57,739 bases of DNA from Eubacteriaceae bacterium (GTDB taxonomy: Bacteria > Bacillota > Clostridia > Peptostreptococcales > Anaerovoracaceae). The position numbers were made by a program, and so were the translations under genes. Positions 27,343 to 36,440 of the stretch are shown here, piece by piece. Position 1 is the stretch's first letter. Each line of letters opens with the position of its first letter. The DNA is taken from assembly GCA_029012125.1 (NCBI GenBank), contig JAQXLM010000040.1, positions 1 through 57,739 of the forward strand. The letters are read 5' to 3'. The notes beneath the pieces are model-generated. The model made no database searches. It worked only from the letters and a program-made list of their open reading frames with translations, and had not been told where the DNA came from.

Positions 27343-28503
27343 CTAGTCTACTATTCTTCTAACGTCGTAAATAGGTCCGGTGAAGCTTACGCTTGTTACA
27401 TTAATGCCATGAGCTTCATCTATTGCATGTACAATTCTGCCATTTCCCACGTAGATGGAATAGTGCCCCGGTGAGCACATTATATCTCCCGGTCTCGCTT
27501 CTGAATAAGGAACGGATTTTCCGCAATTCTCAAAGCCTACACGTGGCAGATTAATTCCAAAGTGTTTATATACCGACTGTACGAATCCTGAGCAGTCTGC
27601 TCCGTTAGTCAGGCTTGTACCGCCATACACATATGGATTTCCTATAAACTGCATAGCATAGTTGGCGATTTCACTGCCGTCTCCTGAGTAAGTTGTAGAG
27701 TCTGCAGCCTGATATGATCCCGATGATGAAGTCTTGGTCACAGGTCTTTTCTTGGTACCCTTAAGTACAATCTTGTTAACGGCTTTCTTCAAAGTCTTAG
27801 ACTTAAGCTCCTTGGATTTTACCGTTACGCCGTTTTCCGTAACGATTCTCTCAGTTACCTGTCTCTTCCCCTGCTTACCTTCTCTCTTTACCTTTGTTTC
27901 TCCCTCGTAAAGCTCATCGGTTTTCCTGGCTATTGTCTTATACTTTATCTTCTTGGTTGTTTCCACAACCTGTGTTGTAGTGACCTTTACTATAGGCTTC
28001 ATCTTGTAAATATTCAGTTCATCTCCCGGCATTATCTTTTCTGTGTTCTTAATGTCCGGATTACTCTCTGACAGTTCCTTTACTGTCATATCGTGGTCTT
28101 CTGCAATAGTCCAGAAGGTATCGCCTTCCTTAACCTTATATGTTGTTTTCTCCCTTGTTCCTGTTACGAGATATTCAACCGTGTCCTTTACTTCACAGAG
28201 CTTAACATCGTCGTCCTTATTATAGGTTTTCTCCGCAACTGTAAGTTGAGGTTTAACTTTAACACTCTCCAGCTTGGCTCCCTTTTTCACATAGTAGTTA
28301 GTAACGTCCTTTACCACCTGATTAGCATCGTTTTCTGAAACAAATACTGCGACAGTTTTATCACCAGCCATTAGATCCCAATACTCTACTGTTGCATATG
28401 CAGTGTATGCCATAGATGCCAGAGGAATCAGAATAAGTATTCCCACAGCAATCAGGACATACCGCACATACCTGCTTGTTTTCAGCTGTCCTAAAATATT
28501 CAT
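27343..28503 (-). CDS. Cell-wall hydrolase: LysM + G5 + NlpC/P60
   Basis: The 386-residue protein has an N-terminal membrane segment (residues ~14-36), a LysM domain (~122-166, YKVKEGDTFWTIAEDHDMTVKELSESNP...IMPGDELNI), a G5 domain (~170-250) and a C-terminal NlpC/P60 peptidase (~275-386). The catalytic Cys is in GADCSGFVQSVY and the His in GHYSIYVGNG. It should cut peptide bonds in peptidoglycan outside the cell. AGAAAGGAAG precedes the ATG. It is monocistronic, with a TTGACA-type promoter and a terminator. In some bacteria such genes follow a ydaO (c-di-AMP) riboswitch; I see no such leader here. Confidence 0.9.
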   Translation of the reverse strand: MNILGQLKTSRYVRYVLIAVGILILIPLASMAYTAYATVEYWDLMAGDKTVAVFVSENDANQVVKDVTNYYVKKGAKLESVKVKPQLTVAEKTYNKDDDVKLCEVKDTVEYLVTGTREKTTYKVKEGDTFWTIAEDHDMTVKELSESNPDIKNTEKIMPGDELNIYKMKPIVKVTTTQVVETTKKIKYKTIARKTDELYEGETKVKREGKQGKRQVTERIVTENGVTVKSKELKSKTLKKAVNKIVLKGTKKRPVTKTSSSGSYQAADSTTYSGDGSEIANYAMQFIGNPYVYGGTSLTNGADCSGFVQSVYKHFGINLPRVGFENCGKSVPYSEARPGDIMCSPGHYSIYVGNGRIVHAIDEAHGINVTSVSFTGPIYDVRRIVD

Positions 28504-28549
28504 ATTCTTCCTTTCTTCTCAGCCAATAACGTATACAAAGCTAATAAAA

Positions 28550-28578
28550 ATGCTACATTATATGCATAGCTATGTCAA
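28550..28578 (-). promoter_or_regulatory. Promoter for the NlpC/P60 gene
   Basis: On the minus strand TTGACA (28578-28573) and TAGCAT (28555-28550) are 17 bases apart. A perfect TATAAT (28562-28557) lies between them but is only 10 bases from TTGACA, so it would need another -35. Confidence 0.5.
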
Positions 28579-28640
28579 CCGTTATGCCGAATCTTCACAT
28601 GTTCTTCACATTTTTACGGACATGAAACCCTGAAAAATAA

Positions 28641-28681
28641 AGCCTTGTACTTACAAAAAAACATTTTGCAAATTCAAGGCT
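28641..28681 (-). terminator. Probable terminator after the lipid-kinase gene
   Basis: AGCCTTG (28641-28647) pairs with CAAGGCT (28675-28681) around a long loop. On the minus strand TTTATTTTTC follows. It is 45 bases past the lipid-kinase stop. Confidence 0.5.
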
Positions 28682-28725
28682 CCATGCATTTTTATTTATT
28701 CTTCTGAATTTTTTGTGTCGAAAAT

Positions 28726-29643
28726 TCAGTCTTTTGCCGGATTGCTGCTGTCGGATTTTGTCATAAGCTTTATTGCACTGCGTATATTACGTATGCTTAT
28801 CTCATCTGCTCCTTCCTGATATTCACCATCAAGAGCCCACGGCATTGTTGAATCCGCCTGTATCTCAAGATTACCGCTTGAGAAGAAGGAAATAAGTGAT
28901 GAATGGCTGTAATTCTGTGTTGTCAATGCCAGAAGAATCTGATTAAGTTCTATAATATTTGATGGCGACTTAATCAGAAGAACCTCGAATTTACCGTCAT
29001 TCATATCTACATGATTCTCAGAAAGAGTCAGAATACCTCCAACAGAGGTTGAATTGCATACAGCTCCAAACAGGTATTTCCCTCCGTATACGCCTTCATC
29101 CACTTTGATTCTGACCTCCAGTGGAGTCAGACTTGGGATATCCTTAATACCCTCCAGAATGTATGCCAGATGTCCAAGAGCGTTTTTAATGCTCTGAGGC
29201 GCTTCATATGATGCTCTTGTAAATGCTCCGAAGGATGCAACATATGAGAAATATCTGCCGTTAAATGTTCCTATATCCAGCGTGGTCGGTGTCCCGCTAA
29301 CTATATCTTCTGCTGCTTTAAGTATATTAGTTGAAAGCCCTATGCTGCTGGCAAAATCGTTAGTACTTCCGGCAGGAATATATCCCAGATTCACATCTGC
29401 TCCCGATTCCATAACTCCGGCTACTATCTCATTGAAGGTACCGTCTCCTCCGATTCCGACTACCAGATCAAAATCCGCAGCTCTTTCTCTTGCGATTACT
29501 GTGCCATCCCCTGACTTGGCTGTAGTCGCAACCTCCACGCAGTATCCACCCTGACAGAAAATATCGATTATTTCAACAAAATAGCGATTTGCCTGTCTCG
29601 TGCCTGCACACGGATTTAGAATAATTAAAGCTTTCTTTTCCAT
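28726..29643 (-). CDS. Diacylglycerol/lipid kinase family protein
   Basis: The 305-residue protein has the DAGK catalytic N-domain with IGGDGTFNEIVAGVM (about 64-78), GYIPAGSTNDFASSIG and a C-terminal beta domain (LFGAVCNSTSVGGILTLSENHVDMNDGKFEVLLI). Family members (YegS/DgkB/LCB5 type) phosphorylate diacylglycerol or related lipids at the membrane. It follows the YihY-like gene by six bases, part of a three-gene run with rdgB. Confidence 0.88.
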   Translation of the reverse strand: MEKKALIILNPCAGTRQANRYFVEIIDIFCQGGYCVEVATTAKSGDGTVIARERAADFDLVVGIGGDGTFNEIVAGVMESGADVNLGYIPAGSTNDFASSIGLSTNILKAAEDIVSGTPTTLDIGTFNGRYFSYVASFGAFTRASYEAPQSIKNALGHLAYILEGIKDIPSLTPLEVRIKVDEGVYGGKYLFGAVCNSTSVGGILTLSENHVDMNDGKFEVLLIKSPSNIIELNQILLALTTQNYSHSSLISFFSSGNLEIQADSTMPWALDGEYQEGADEISIRNIRSAIKLMTKSDSSNPAKD

Positions 29644-29649
29644 TGTTCC

Positions 29650-30462
29650 CTACCCTTTCGTATCTTTCCAAACTTTGTTAAATAAAATGCCTAAACATAG
29701 AACCCATGAAATAAAGTAAAACCACATCATCAGAGCAACCACACTTGAAAGCGAACCATATAAAATGTCGTAGTTTACAACAAAACCGGTATATGCCGAA
29801 TACAGTATCGTAACAGCCAGCATTCCGATGGAAGCGAAAAGGCTTCCCGGCAGCAGCTCCCTGTATTCCAGCTTTTCAAAAGGCAGAATATAGTAAATAT
29901 ATGAAACCATGAGAAAATACATAGTTGCCGTTACCGGCCATCGTAGCCCTGTCCATAGAATATCCAAAAGACTTCCCTCGAAAAGCTGTCCGAATATAAG
30001 TTCAATAATAGTTTTTCCATGAACTGATATGATAATAACGAAGGCTATTGTAAACAGAATTATGGCCATAGATTTTACGGCCCTTATCCTTTCTCGCAAA
30101 AAATCCCCTGTGGTCCTTCCCTCAGTATAGGTGTAATTGGCAATTCTCATAAGAGAGAACTGTGCTTTGGATGCCGCCCATATCGCCATTACTATCATTA
30201 TTATGTTGGATGAAACTGCCGGCTTGTAATTAAGCAATGGTTTAAGAGTACTTGACATACTTGGACTAACATATAAATCAATCCATTCCGTAAGGAATGC
30301 CAGAGATATGTCCATAATACCCAAAAGCTGTGAAAGCACAATCAGTGTAGGTACTATTGACAACAAAAAATAGAAGGATATCTGTGCTGCAAAACCCTGA
30401 TAATAGGGATCGCTAAACTGATTTATTCCCAAGGAAATCATCTTTGGTATCCTTTTTTTCAT
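29650..30462 (-). CDS. YihY/BrkB-family membrane protein
   Basis: The 270-residue protein has about six membrane segments and the family opening (PYYQGFAAQISFYFLLSIVPTLIVL) and LRWPVTATMYFLMVSYIYYILPFE. YihY proteins are inner-membrane proteins of unsettled function; the old RNase BN assignment is wrong. It is between rdgB (six bases upstream) and the lipid kinase (six bases downstream). Confidence 0.85.
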   Translation of the reverse strand: MKKRIPKMISLGINQFSDPYYQGFAAQISFYFLLSIVPTLIVLSQLLGIMDISLAFLTEWIDLYVSPSMSSTLKPLLNYKPAVSSNIIMIVMAIWAASKAQFSLMRIANYTYTEGRTTGDFLRERIRAVKSMAIILFTIAFVIIISVHGKTIIELIFGQLFEGSLLDILWTGLRWPVTATMYFLMVSYIYYILPFEKLEYRELLPGSLFASIGMLAVTILYSAYTGFVVNYDILYGSLSSVVALMMWFYFISWVLCLGILFNKVWKDTKG

Positions 30463-30468
30463 AAAGTA

Positions 30469-31071
30469 CTATTTCCTTTCCTTAAGCAGCTCCTCCAGCT
30501 TTATCAATGCCTCTGCCCTGTGACTGATTTTATTCTTATCCTCAGGCTCAAACTCTGCAAATGTAATATCATAGCCCTCCGGAATAAAGATGGAGTCATA
30601 TCCGAAACCGTTTGTTCCTATTTCCTCGAAACCGATGTGACCTCTGCATTCCCCTCTGGCTACAAGTGTTTCTCCGTCAGGGAAAACCATTGTTATTACA
30701 CACACATATTTTGCACCTCTCTTCTCAGCAGGAACGCCCTCCAACTCAGCAAGCATCTTCAGTCTGTTTGCCGCATCGTCACATTCCTCGCCTGCATAGC
30801 GTGCAGAATAGATTCCCGGAGCACCATCCAGATAGTCTACGCAGATTCCGGAGTCATCAGCAATAGTTATTCGGTTACTGATTTTCATTATTTCGTAGGC
30901 CTTCTTATATGAGTTTTCCTCGAAGGTTGTTCCATCCTCTTCTACTTCATCCTTTGGCAGACCGGCTTCATCTCTGGATATAATGTCCATGCCAAACTTT
31001 TTCGTAATTGCATCGATTTCAACAATCTTATGCTTATTTCTCGTAGCTGCAATAATAGTCTTTCTTTCCAT
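30469..31071 (-). CDS. rdgB: Non-canonical purine NTP pyrophosphatase (XTP/dITP)
   Basis: The 200-residue protein shows the Ham1/RdgB signature: TIIAATRNKHKIVEI, FEENSYKKAYEI, ADDSGICVDYLDGAPGIYSARYAG and GFGYDSIFIPEGYDITFAE. It removes deaminated purine nucleotides such as ITP and XTP from the pool. A TATAAT on the minus strand (31108-31103) lies about 35 bases upstream of the ATG. It starts a tight three-gene operon. Confidence 0.93.
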   Translation of the reverse strand: MERKTIIAATRNKHKIVEIDAITKKFGMDIISRDEAGLPKDEVEEDGTTFEENSYKKAYEIMKISNRITIADDSGICVDYLDGAPGIYSARYAGEECDDAANRLKMLAELEGVPAEKRGAKYVCVITMVFPDGETLVARGECRGHIGFEEIGTNGFGYDSIFIPEGYDITFAEFEPEDKNKISHRAEALIKLEELLKERK

Positions 31072-31176
31072 GTTCTACTCCAAATCATAAAAAATCACAC
31101 TAATTATACCACAAAACTGCTGTATTATGGTAATATTATTATTGACATTATAAAAATTTAGGAACGGAGAATTAAT

Positions 31177-32088
31177 ATGAAAATAACAGTACTTGACGGA
31201 TATCTGGTTAATCCCGGTGATTTATCATGGGATGCCTTCAAAAAATACGGAGACTTTACATGCTATGACCTGACTCAAAAGGAACAGATAGTTGAAAGAA
31301 TAGGCGATAGTGATGCTATTTTTACAAATAAGTGCTACATAACGAGAGAGATTATGGAGCAGTGCCCTAATCTTAAATTTATCGGTGTTACGGCAACAGG
31401 TTTCGATAAAATTGATGTGGAAGCTGCAAAGGATCTGGGAATTGCCTTCTGCAATGTCCCTGCTTATTCAACCGATGCGGTAGCACAGCATACCTTCGCC
31501 CTTATTCTGGAACTGACAAATCTGGTCGGTAACTACAGTAAAGCCGTTAAGGAAGGAAAATGGTACGAAAGTGAGGATTTCACCTTCTATGCCGGCACCC
31601 TTACCCTTCTTAAGGAAAAAACACTGGGAATTGTAGGATACGGCAATATCGGAAAGAAAGTGGCAGTTCTTGCTGAAGCCTTTGGAATGAAGGTTAATGT
31701 TTACAGCAAAGACAGAGAAGCTGCTATAAAATCCGACTTTGTCAGCCTCCACTGTCCCCTGGACGAAAACAACAAGGGCTTTGTTAATGAGGAATTTATC
31801 AGTCAGATGAAAGATGGTGCGATTCTCATCAATACAGCTCGCGGCGGGTTAATAAAAGAGCCGGATTTAGTGAAAGCACTAAAATCCGGCAAAATTGCAG
31901 CAGCTGCTCTTGATGTCATCAGCGTGGAACCACCAAAGGCACCAAATGAACTTATTGAATTACCAAACGTGATCGTTACACCTCATGTTTCCTGGCTGCC
32001 CACAGAAACCCGCGGTCACCTTCTGGAAATCTGCGAAGCCAACCTGAAAAGCTGGATTGAGGGTGGCAATTTAAACAGAATAGTCTAA
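31177..32088 (+). CDS. D-2-hydroxyacid dehydrogenase, glycerate-dehydrogenase-like, shortened
   Basis: The 303-residue protein has the NAD-binding GYGNIG (about 152-157) and the catalytic set Arg (TARGG), Glu (VEPP) and His (TPHVSW) of the D-2-hydroxyacid dehydrogenase family. These cytoplasmic enzymes reduce 2-oxo acids such as hydroxypyruvate or aryl pyruvates. Between the end of the second Rossmann strand (VNVYSKDREAAIK) and SDFVSLHCPL there are only about nine residues, where relatives usually have 25-30, so an internal in-frame shortening of roughly 20 residues is visible. Loss of function or altered cofactor choice is possible. GGAG lies before the ATG. Monocistronic, with nine bases to the convergent exchanger gene. 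Confidence 0.82.
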   Translation: MKITVLDGYLVNPGDLSWDAFKKYGDFTCYDLTQKEQIVERIGDSDAIFTNKCYITREIMEQCPNLKFIGVTATGFDKIDVEAAKDLGIAFCNVPAYSTDAVAQHTFALILELTNLVGNYSKAVKEGKWYESEDFTFYAGTLTLLKEKTLGIVGYGNIGKKVAVLAEAFGMKVNVYSKDREAAIKSDFVSLHCPLDENNKGFVNEEFISQMKDGAILINTARGGLIKEPDLVKALKSGKIAAAALDVISVEPPKAPNELIELPNVIVTPHVSWLPTETRGHLLEICEANLKSWIEGGNLNRIV

Positions 32089-32097
32089 TACCAAAGA

Positions 32098-33063
32098 TTA
32101 CCAAACCAGGAATACTCCGTAGCTTGCTACCATACCCAGGGCACAGACACCTCTCAGTGCCCTGTTTTTTATTCTTATCATCAGGTAGAACAGCGGAGTT
32201 GAGATCATACCGCAAATCATCAGATGAATAACCTGCTGATCCGGATTCAGATAAACGTCATTGCTTATTGAAATAACATCTACGATGGCAAGAATAATAA
32301 AGTTAAACAGGTTGCTTCCGATAATATTGCCTATGGCAATGTTATAATTCTTCATCTTAAACAGTGATATGGTGGATGTAACCTCAGGAAGAGATGTGGC
32401 TACGCCCAGGAACAAAGCCCCTGCGAAGCCTGCCCCTATATTCAGTCTGACGGAAATCTCATCTGTCAGATATGTTACTATGATACTGAAAACGACTATG
32501 CCTATGGCTGTGAAGAAAAACCTTACACCGATTTGTCTTACCGTAAGCCTGGATGTTTTACTTGCCTGTATTTCCAGTTCTTCTTCATCGGATATTGCAT
32601 CGCTTGCAGCGGAAAGGTATTTCACTCCTGTGATATACATAAGTATGATGAACAGGGAGGTAATGCTGACAGTAAGAATTTCTACTCTCAGTACTCCCAG
32701 GAAATTTAGCTCGATTATAACATATATTATGAAAACAGCAATTGCGACAATTCTGTATGATGGCGACAGTCGTCCTCTGTTAAACTGTCTGAAAAAAAAC
32801 AGTATGACCGTGGCGAGAGCTGCCAGGTTAAAAAGGTCACTTCCAAGTATGTTTCCCAGACATAATCCCGGTTTTCCTATTAAGACAGTAGATGATATGC
32901 TCGTAAAAAGCTCCGGAAGGGATGTTACGGCCGAAAGCATAATTCCTCCGAGAAACGCTCCGGACAGATTAGTTTTCTTGTCCAGTAAATCCACATAATC
33001 AGATGCTTTCACCGATAAGAAAACTACAATAATAACTGTTATCAAATACCCTAAATAAATCAA
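32098..33063 (-). CDS. Calcium/cation antiporter (CaCA family, YrbG-like)
   Basis: The 321-residue protein has two inverted alpha repeats: GGIMLSAVTSLPELFTSISS with GNILGSDLFNLAAL, and ALFLGVATSLPEVTSTISL with GNIIGSNLFNFIIL. These are the ion-binding repeats of Na+/Ca2+-type exchangers. A central charged loop (residues ~150-175) separates them. The start is TTG at 33063, five bases after GAGAGG; no ATG is near. It has a TTGACA-type promoter. Confidence 0.85.
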   Translation of the reverse strand: MIYLGYLITVIIVVFLSVKASDYVDLLDKKTNLSGAFLGGIMLSAVTSLPELFTSISSTVLIGKPGLCLGNILGSDLFNLAALATVILFFFRQFNRGRLSPSYRIVAIAVFIIYVIIELNFLGVLRVEILTVSITSLFIILMYITGVKYLSAASDAISDEEELEIQASKTSRLTVRQIGVRFFFTAIGIVVFSIIVTYLTDEISVRLNIGAGFAGALFLGVATSLPEVTSTISLFKMKNYNIAIGNIIGSNLFNFIILAIVDVISISNDVYLNPDQQVIHLMICGMISTPLFYLMIRIKNRALRGVCALGMVASYGVFLVW

Positions 33064-33101
33064 TTTTACCTCTCCGTTTCTATTTTCTGGTTATCCGAAT
33101 A

Positions 33102-33130
33102 ATTTTATCATGGTCAAAAGCCATTGTCAA
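33102..33130 (-). promoter_or_regulatory. Promoter for the cation exchanger gene
   Basis: On the minus strand a perfect TTGACA (33130-33125) and TAAAAT (33107-33102) are 17 bases apart. Confidence 0.7.
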
Positions 33131-33172
33131 TTACTCTCTGTATCATTTCAGTTTCTGTCCCAAAGAACACAA

Positions 33173-33195
33173 ACGCCCGGGGCTTTCCCGAGCGT
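33173..33195 (-). terminator. Terminator after nhaC
   Basis: ACGCCCGGG (33173-33181) pairs with CCCGAGCGT (33187-33195) with one G-T-type mismatch and a tight loop. On the minus strand TTTGTGTTCTTT follows. It is 33 bases past the nhaC stop. Confidence 0.65.
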
Positions 33196-33219
33196 CGATA
33201 TGCAATGTCGATATGCAAT
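33194..33219. repeat. 13-base tandem duplication
   Basis: GTCGATATGCAAT occurs twice head to tail (33194-33206 and 33207-33219), between the terminator and the nhaC stop. It looks like a replication-slippage duplication; no function is apparent. Confidence 0.8.
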
Positions 33220-33227
33220 ACTGTGTT

Positions 33228-34544
33228 TTACTGTTTTTTGATTGATTTTGAATCAATTGCAATAAATACAAGAACACTGATCAGAAGAATCATAGGGTAG
33301 AACAGTTTTGGAATAATATCAAAGGCACTGATTTTAACCCCAAGCTCTGTTGCTGCAGAGATTGCAACCAGCATCTGTGCACCGTAAGGAATGATTCCCT
33401 GTAGCACACATGAGAAAGTATCCAGCAATGAGGCTGTCTTTCTGTTTGTGATTCCATATTCTTCAGCCATTTCTTTTGCAATTGGGTTTGCGATTACGAT
33501 AGCAACAGTGTTGTTAGCAGTTGCTACGTCCATTGCACTTACCAGCAGACCGATACCTACCTGACCTCCCTTAGGGCCTTTGAATACCTTTCTGATGCCC
33601 GTAAGCAATGCTTCAAATCCGCCGTTTTCTCTGATCAAAGCGCACATTGCCGAAACCAGAATTGCAACCATACATGTTTCATACATGCCTGCTGCACCTG
33701 AACCCATGTTTCCAATCAGCTCAACTGCAGTAAGCTGTCCCGTTGACAGCATGATAACCGCACCAACCAGTATGCCGGCAAGAAGTATTATGAAAACGTT
33801 TATTCCTATTATGCCCATAATCAGAACAACCAGGTATGGAATAAGCTGAACCAGGTTGTAGTCCGGAATTACCAGATCTCCGTTGCTTGAATTCATCGAA
33901 AGTACAGCTGTAATCACCAGTGTCACAAGGGCTGCAGGTAATGCAATCTTAAAGTTTTCTCTGAACTTATCCTTCATTTCGCATCCCTGACCATTACATG
34001 CTGCAATGGTTGTATCTGAAATGAAAGAAAGATTGTCTCCAAACATGGCTCCGCCCATTACTGCACCTATGCAAAGAGCTGCATCGTATCCGGAGCTGTT
34101 AGCAACGGCTACTGAAATTGGTGTAATCAACGTAATAGTTCCTACGGAAGTACCCATTGCCATAGATACGAAGCAGGCAACAATGAACAGCACTACCACC
34201 GCAAACTGAGGCGGAATAATGGATAGCATGAAATATGCTACACTTTCAGCACTGCTTCTTCCTACAACGCCAACAAAAATACCTGCGATTACAAATATCA
34301 TCAGCATCATCACGATGTTTCTGTCAGCCATGCCCTTTGCCATAATGTCGATTTTTCCGTCAATGCTTACACCGCGGTTCTGCAGACAGGCTGTCAGAAT
34401 TGCAACCATGAAAGCAACTACAATAGGAATGTTGTAGAAGCCCATTTCTATCTTAAGTACATACTCGAAAATAATTCCCAGTCCCAGGTATAGTACAATA
34501 AATACCAGGATAGGCAGTAATGCCGCTTTGTTGTTCTTTTTCAT
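33228..34544 (-). CDS. nhaC: Na+/H+ antiporter, NhaC family
   Basis: The 438-residue protein has about 11-12 membrane segments and NhaC-family sequences (MGTSVGTITLITPISVAVA, GAVMGGAMFGDNLSFISDTTIAA, DVATANNTVAIVIANPIAKEMA). It exchanges sodium and protons, or an organic anion or amine with an ion in some members, across the membrane. AGGAGAG precedes the ATG. It is the last gene of an operon with M20 peptidase, YkgJ-like and CoA-transferase genes, and is 30 bases after the CoA-transferase. Confidence 0.88.
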   Translation of the reverse strand: MKKNNKAALLPILVFIVLYLGLGIIFEYVLKIEMGFYNIPIVVAFMVAILTACLQNRGVSIDGKIDIMAKGMADRNIVMMLMIFVIAGIFVGVVGRSSAESVAYFMLSIIPPQFAVVVLFIVACFVSMAMGTSVGTITLITPISVAVANSSGYDAALCIGAVMGGAMFGDNLSFISDTTIAACNGQGCEMKDKFRENFKIALPAALVTLVITAVLSMNSSNGDLVIPDYNLVQLIPYLVVLIMGIIGINVFIILLAGILVGAVIMLSTGQLTAVELIGNMGSGAAGMYETCMVAILVSAMCALIRENGGFEALLTGIRKVFKGPKGGQVGIGLLVSAMDVATANNTVAIVIANPIAKEMAEEYGITNRKTASLLDTFSCVLQGIIPYGAQMLVAISAATELGVKISAFDIIPKLFYPMILLISVLVFIAIDSKSIKKQ

Positions 34545-34574
34545 CTCTTTCTCTCCTAATTTTAGCTTAATTCT

Positions 34575-35888
34575 TTACAGCAGTCCGGCTCTCTTGGCTT
34601 CTTCCGTCAGCTCTCCTCTGAACTCCGGTGCGGCAAGAGAAATAATGGCCCTTGTTCTGTCCTTATTGGTCAAAGGCTTCAGATTAATGCAGCCGTACTC
34701 TGTTACTACATACTGAACCTCTGATCTCGGTGTGGTAACATTTGCTCCTGTCGGGAAGCGGGGAACAATTTTGCTGGACAATCCATGCTTCTTATCCATG
34801 TACGAAGAATTTATTGCAATGAAGGATTTTCCGCCCTTAGATAGCTGTGCTCCGCGAACAAAGTCAATCTGACCGCCTACTCCGCTGTACTGTCTACCAC
34901 CTATATTATCAGCACATACCTGCCCTGTCAAATCAATTGACAAGGCTGTGTTTATGGAAATCATGTTGTCGTTTGCAGCGATATTGCGAATATCATTTAC
35001 AATTGGAAAAGGTGCGTAATACATGTCCTCATTATGGTCGATGAACTCATACAGTTCCTTGGAGCCGAAGGTGAAGGCAGCCACAGTTTTTCCCTCCATA
35101 TATGTCTTTCGGGAATTGTTCAAAACCCCGATTTTCATTAAATCCATAATGGATTCTGACATCAGCTCCGTATGGGCTCCTAAATCATTTTTGTCCTTAA
35201 GTCCGTATCCCACTGCATTGGATATTCCACCCAGGCCAAGCTGTATGCAGGCACCGTCCGGAATCTGGTCCACAAGGAAATCAGATATGGTCTGAACGGT
35301 TTCATCTACAGGCATATTACCTACACCTGAGATTTCGTCATCGCCGTATACAACTGCATCGGCTTCAGAAATATGAATTTTGTTGGATTCTCCCAATACG
35401 TAAGGCACATTCCTGTTAATCTGAAGTATTATTCTTCCTGTAACCTCCTTCAGGTACTCGTGAAGAGCAACTCCTGTGGCACCGTAACTCATATATCCCT
35501 TTTCATCAGGCTCAGATACCTCAAAAAATGCCACATCAGGTGCAGCCGTCTGTTTACACCAGATATCCACCTGGCTTAAATGAACGGATGTATATTCCAG
35601 CAGGCCCTTAGACTGCATGTTTCTCTCCTGAGGTCCCATAAAATATGACAGGCACTTGAAAGAGTTGGGATTTTCGCCGCTGAAAATTCTCATAGGCCTG
35701 ACAATCTGCGAACATGCCACAGTAACATTCTCCAGTTCATCTTCTCTTTCACCTAAGGCCTCACACAGCAGATGAGCCACACTTGAGCATGTTCCGATAT
35801 ATACCCTGTCTCCGCTTTTTATGCATTTCACAGCTTCCGCAGCGGTCACGGTTTTCTGCTTAAACTCTGTCTGTAAATCTTTATTCAT
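34575..35888 (-). CDS. Acetyl-CoA hydrolase/transferase family CoA-transferase
   Basis: From the ATG at 35888 (GGAG six bases upstream, inside the end of the preceding gene) the 437-residue protein has the two CoA-transferase domains: GDRVYIGTCSSVAHLLCEAL at the start, the likely catalytic Glu in LGAHTELMSE, and YSGVGGQIDFVRGAQLSKGGKSFIAI. The closest known types are 4-hydroxybutyrate or butyrate:acetate CoA-transferases, which move CoA to acetate at the end of amino-acid fermentation. Substrate is undetermined. Its start overlaps the YkgJ-like stop. Confidence 0.85.
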   Translation of the reverse strand: MNKDLQTEFKQKTVTAAEAVKCIKSGDRVYIGTCSSVAHLLCEALGEREDELENVTVACSQIVRPMRIFSGENPNSFKCLSYFMGPQERNMQSKGLLEYTSVHLSQVDIWCKQTAAPDVAFFEVSEPDEKGYMSYGATGVALHEYLKEVTGRIILQINRNVPYVLGESNKIHISEADAVVYGDDEISGVGNMPVDETVQTISDFLVDQIPDGACIQLGLGGISNAVGYGLKDKNDLGAHTELMSESIMDLMKIGVLNNSRKTYMEGKTVAAFTFGSKELYEFIDHNEDMYYAPFPIVNDIRNIAANDNMISINTALSIDLTGQVCADNIGGRQYSGVGGQIDFVRGAQLSKGGKSFIAINSSYMDKKHGLSSKIVPRFPTGANVTTPRSEVQYVVTEYGCINLKPLTNKDRTRAIISLAAPEFRGELTEEAKRAGLL

Positions 35889-36423
35889 AAAAATCTCCAT
35901 ATATTCTGTATTCAGAGTCCTCTTTTACCAGATCGTATATCAGAGGATCTCTTATTAAATGTTTCCAGGCTGTGTACGTTGCCCGGACAAACTCAGGGTT
36001 AAGCTCCGTCTCATCCTCTATCAAAGGACAGGAATAGGGAAGTTCTGAGTCGTTAAGTATCAAAGTCAGTATACCGTCTTCATCTATATGAGGTGTCAAA
36101 GGAAAGGTTCTGCACTGCATGGGTCTCTTTTCCCTGGGGCAGATTGGCGGTGTCTTACATCTTACGAAATAAACCTTACCCTTCCATGACTGGGGAAATT
36201 CATAGTCCTCAGCGTTTTCTGCACTCCAGGTCAGCCATTCAGAATCCCGTTCATGGACCTTGTCCTCGCCGGGCAGAAGATAAATACCCAGGTCCTCATC
36301 ATCCTTGCCGCAGTTACAGCAGGCGGCGTTACATAGAGTGCCGCAGTCGTAATCCACAGGTGACACTCGGTCAAGAAGACGATAGATTGCCTCGTATGTT
36401 CTTTTTCTTATGGTACTTTTCAT
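35881..36423 (-). CDS. YkgJ-like cysteine-cluster protein
   Basis: The 180-residue protein has Cys groups in CGTLCNAACCNCG (about 27-39), CKTPPICPREKRPMQCRTFPL (about 89-109) and a later SCPL. The spacing and the final RPMQCRTFPL recall the YkgJ zinc/iron-chelating family, whose role is largely unknown. It may bind a metal or assist cluster assembly. It lies 17 bases after the M20 peptidase gene and overlaps the CoA-transferase start. Confidence 0.7.
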   Translation of the reverse strand: MKSTIRKRTYEAIYRLLDRVSPVDYDCGTLCNAACCNCGKDDEDLGIYLLPGEDKVHERDSEWLTWSAENAEDYEFPQSWKGKVYFVRCKTPPICPREKRPMQCRTFPLTPHIDEDGILTLILNDSELPYSCPLIEDETELNPEFVRATYTAWKHLIRDPLIYDLVKEDSEYRIYGDFYE

Positions 36424-36440
36424 TTACTTCTCCAAAACCT

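Noticed and set aside
28504..28725. c-di-AMP (ydaO) riboswitch before the NlpC/P60 gene
   Set aside because: Such leaders often precede wall hydrolases, but the region is A/T-rich without the expected multi-stem structure; only a promoter and a hairpin are visible.
30520..30912. 130-residue plus-strand frame
   Set aside because: It is fully antisense to rdgB and has no supporting features.
33194..33219. 13-base tandem repeat as an operator
   Set aside because: It lies inside a 3' region after the nhaC stop, so a slippage duplication is more likely than a regulatory site.
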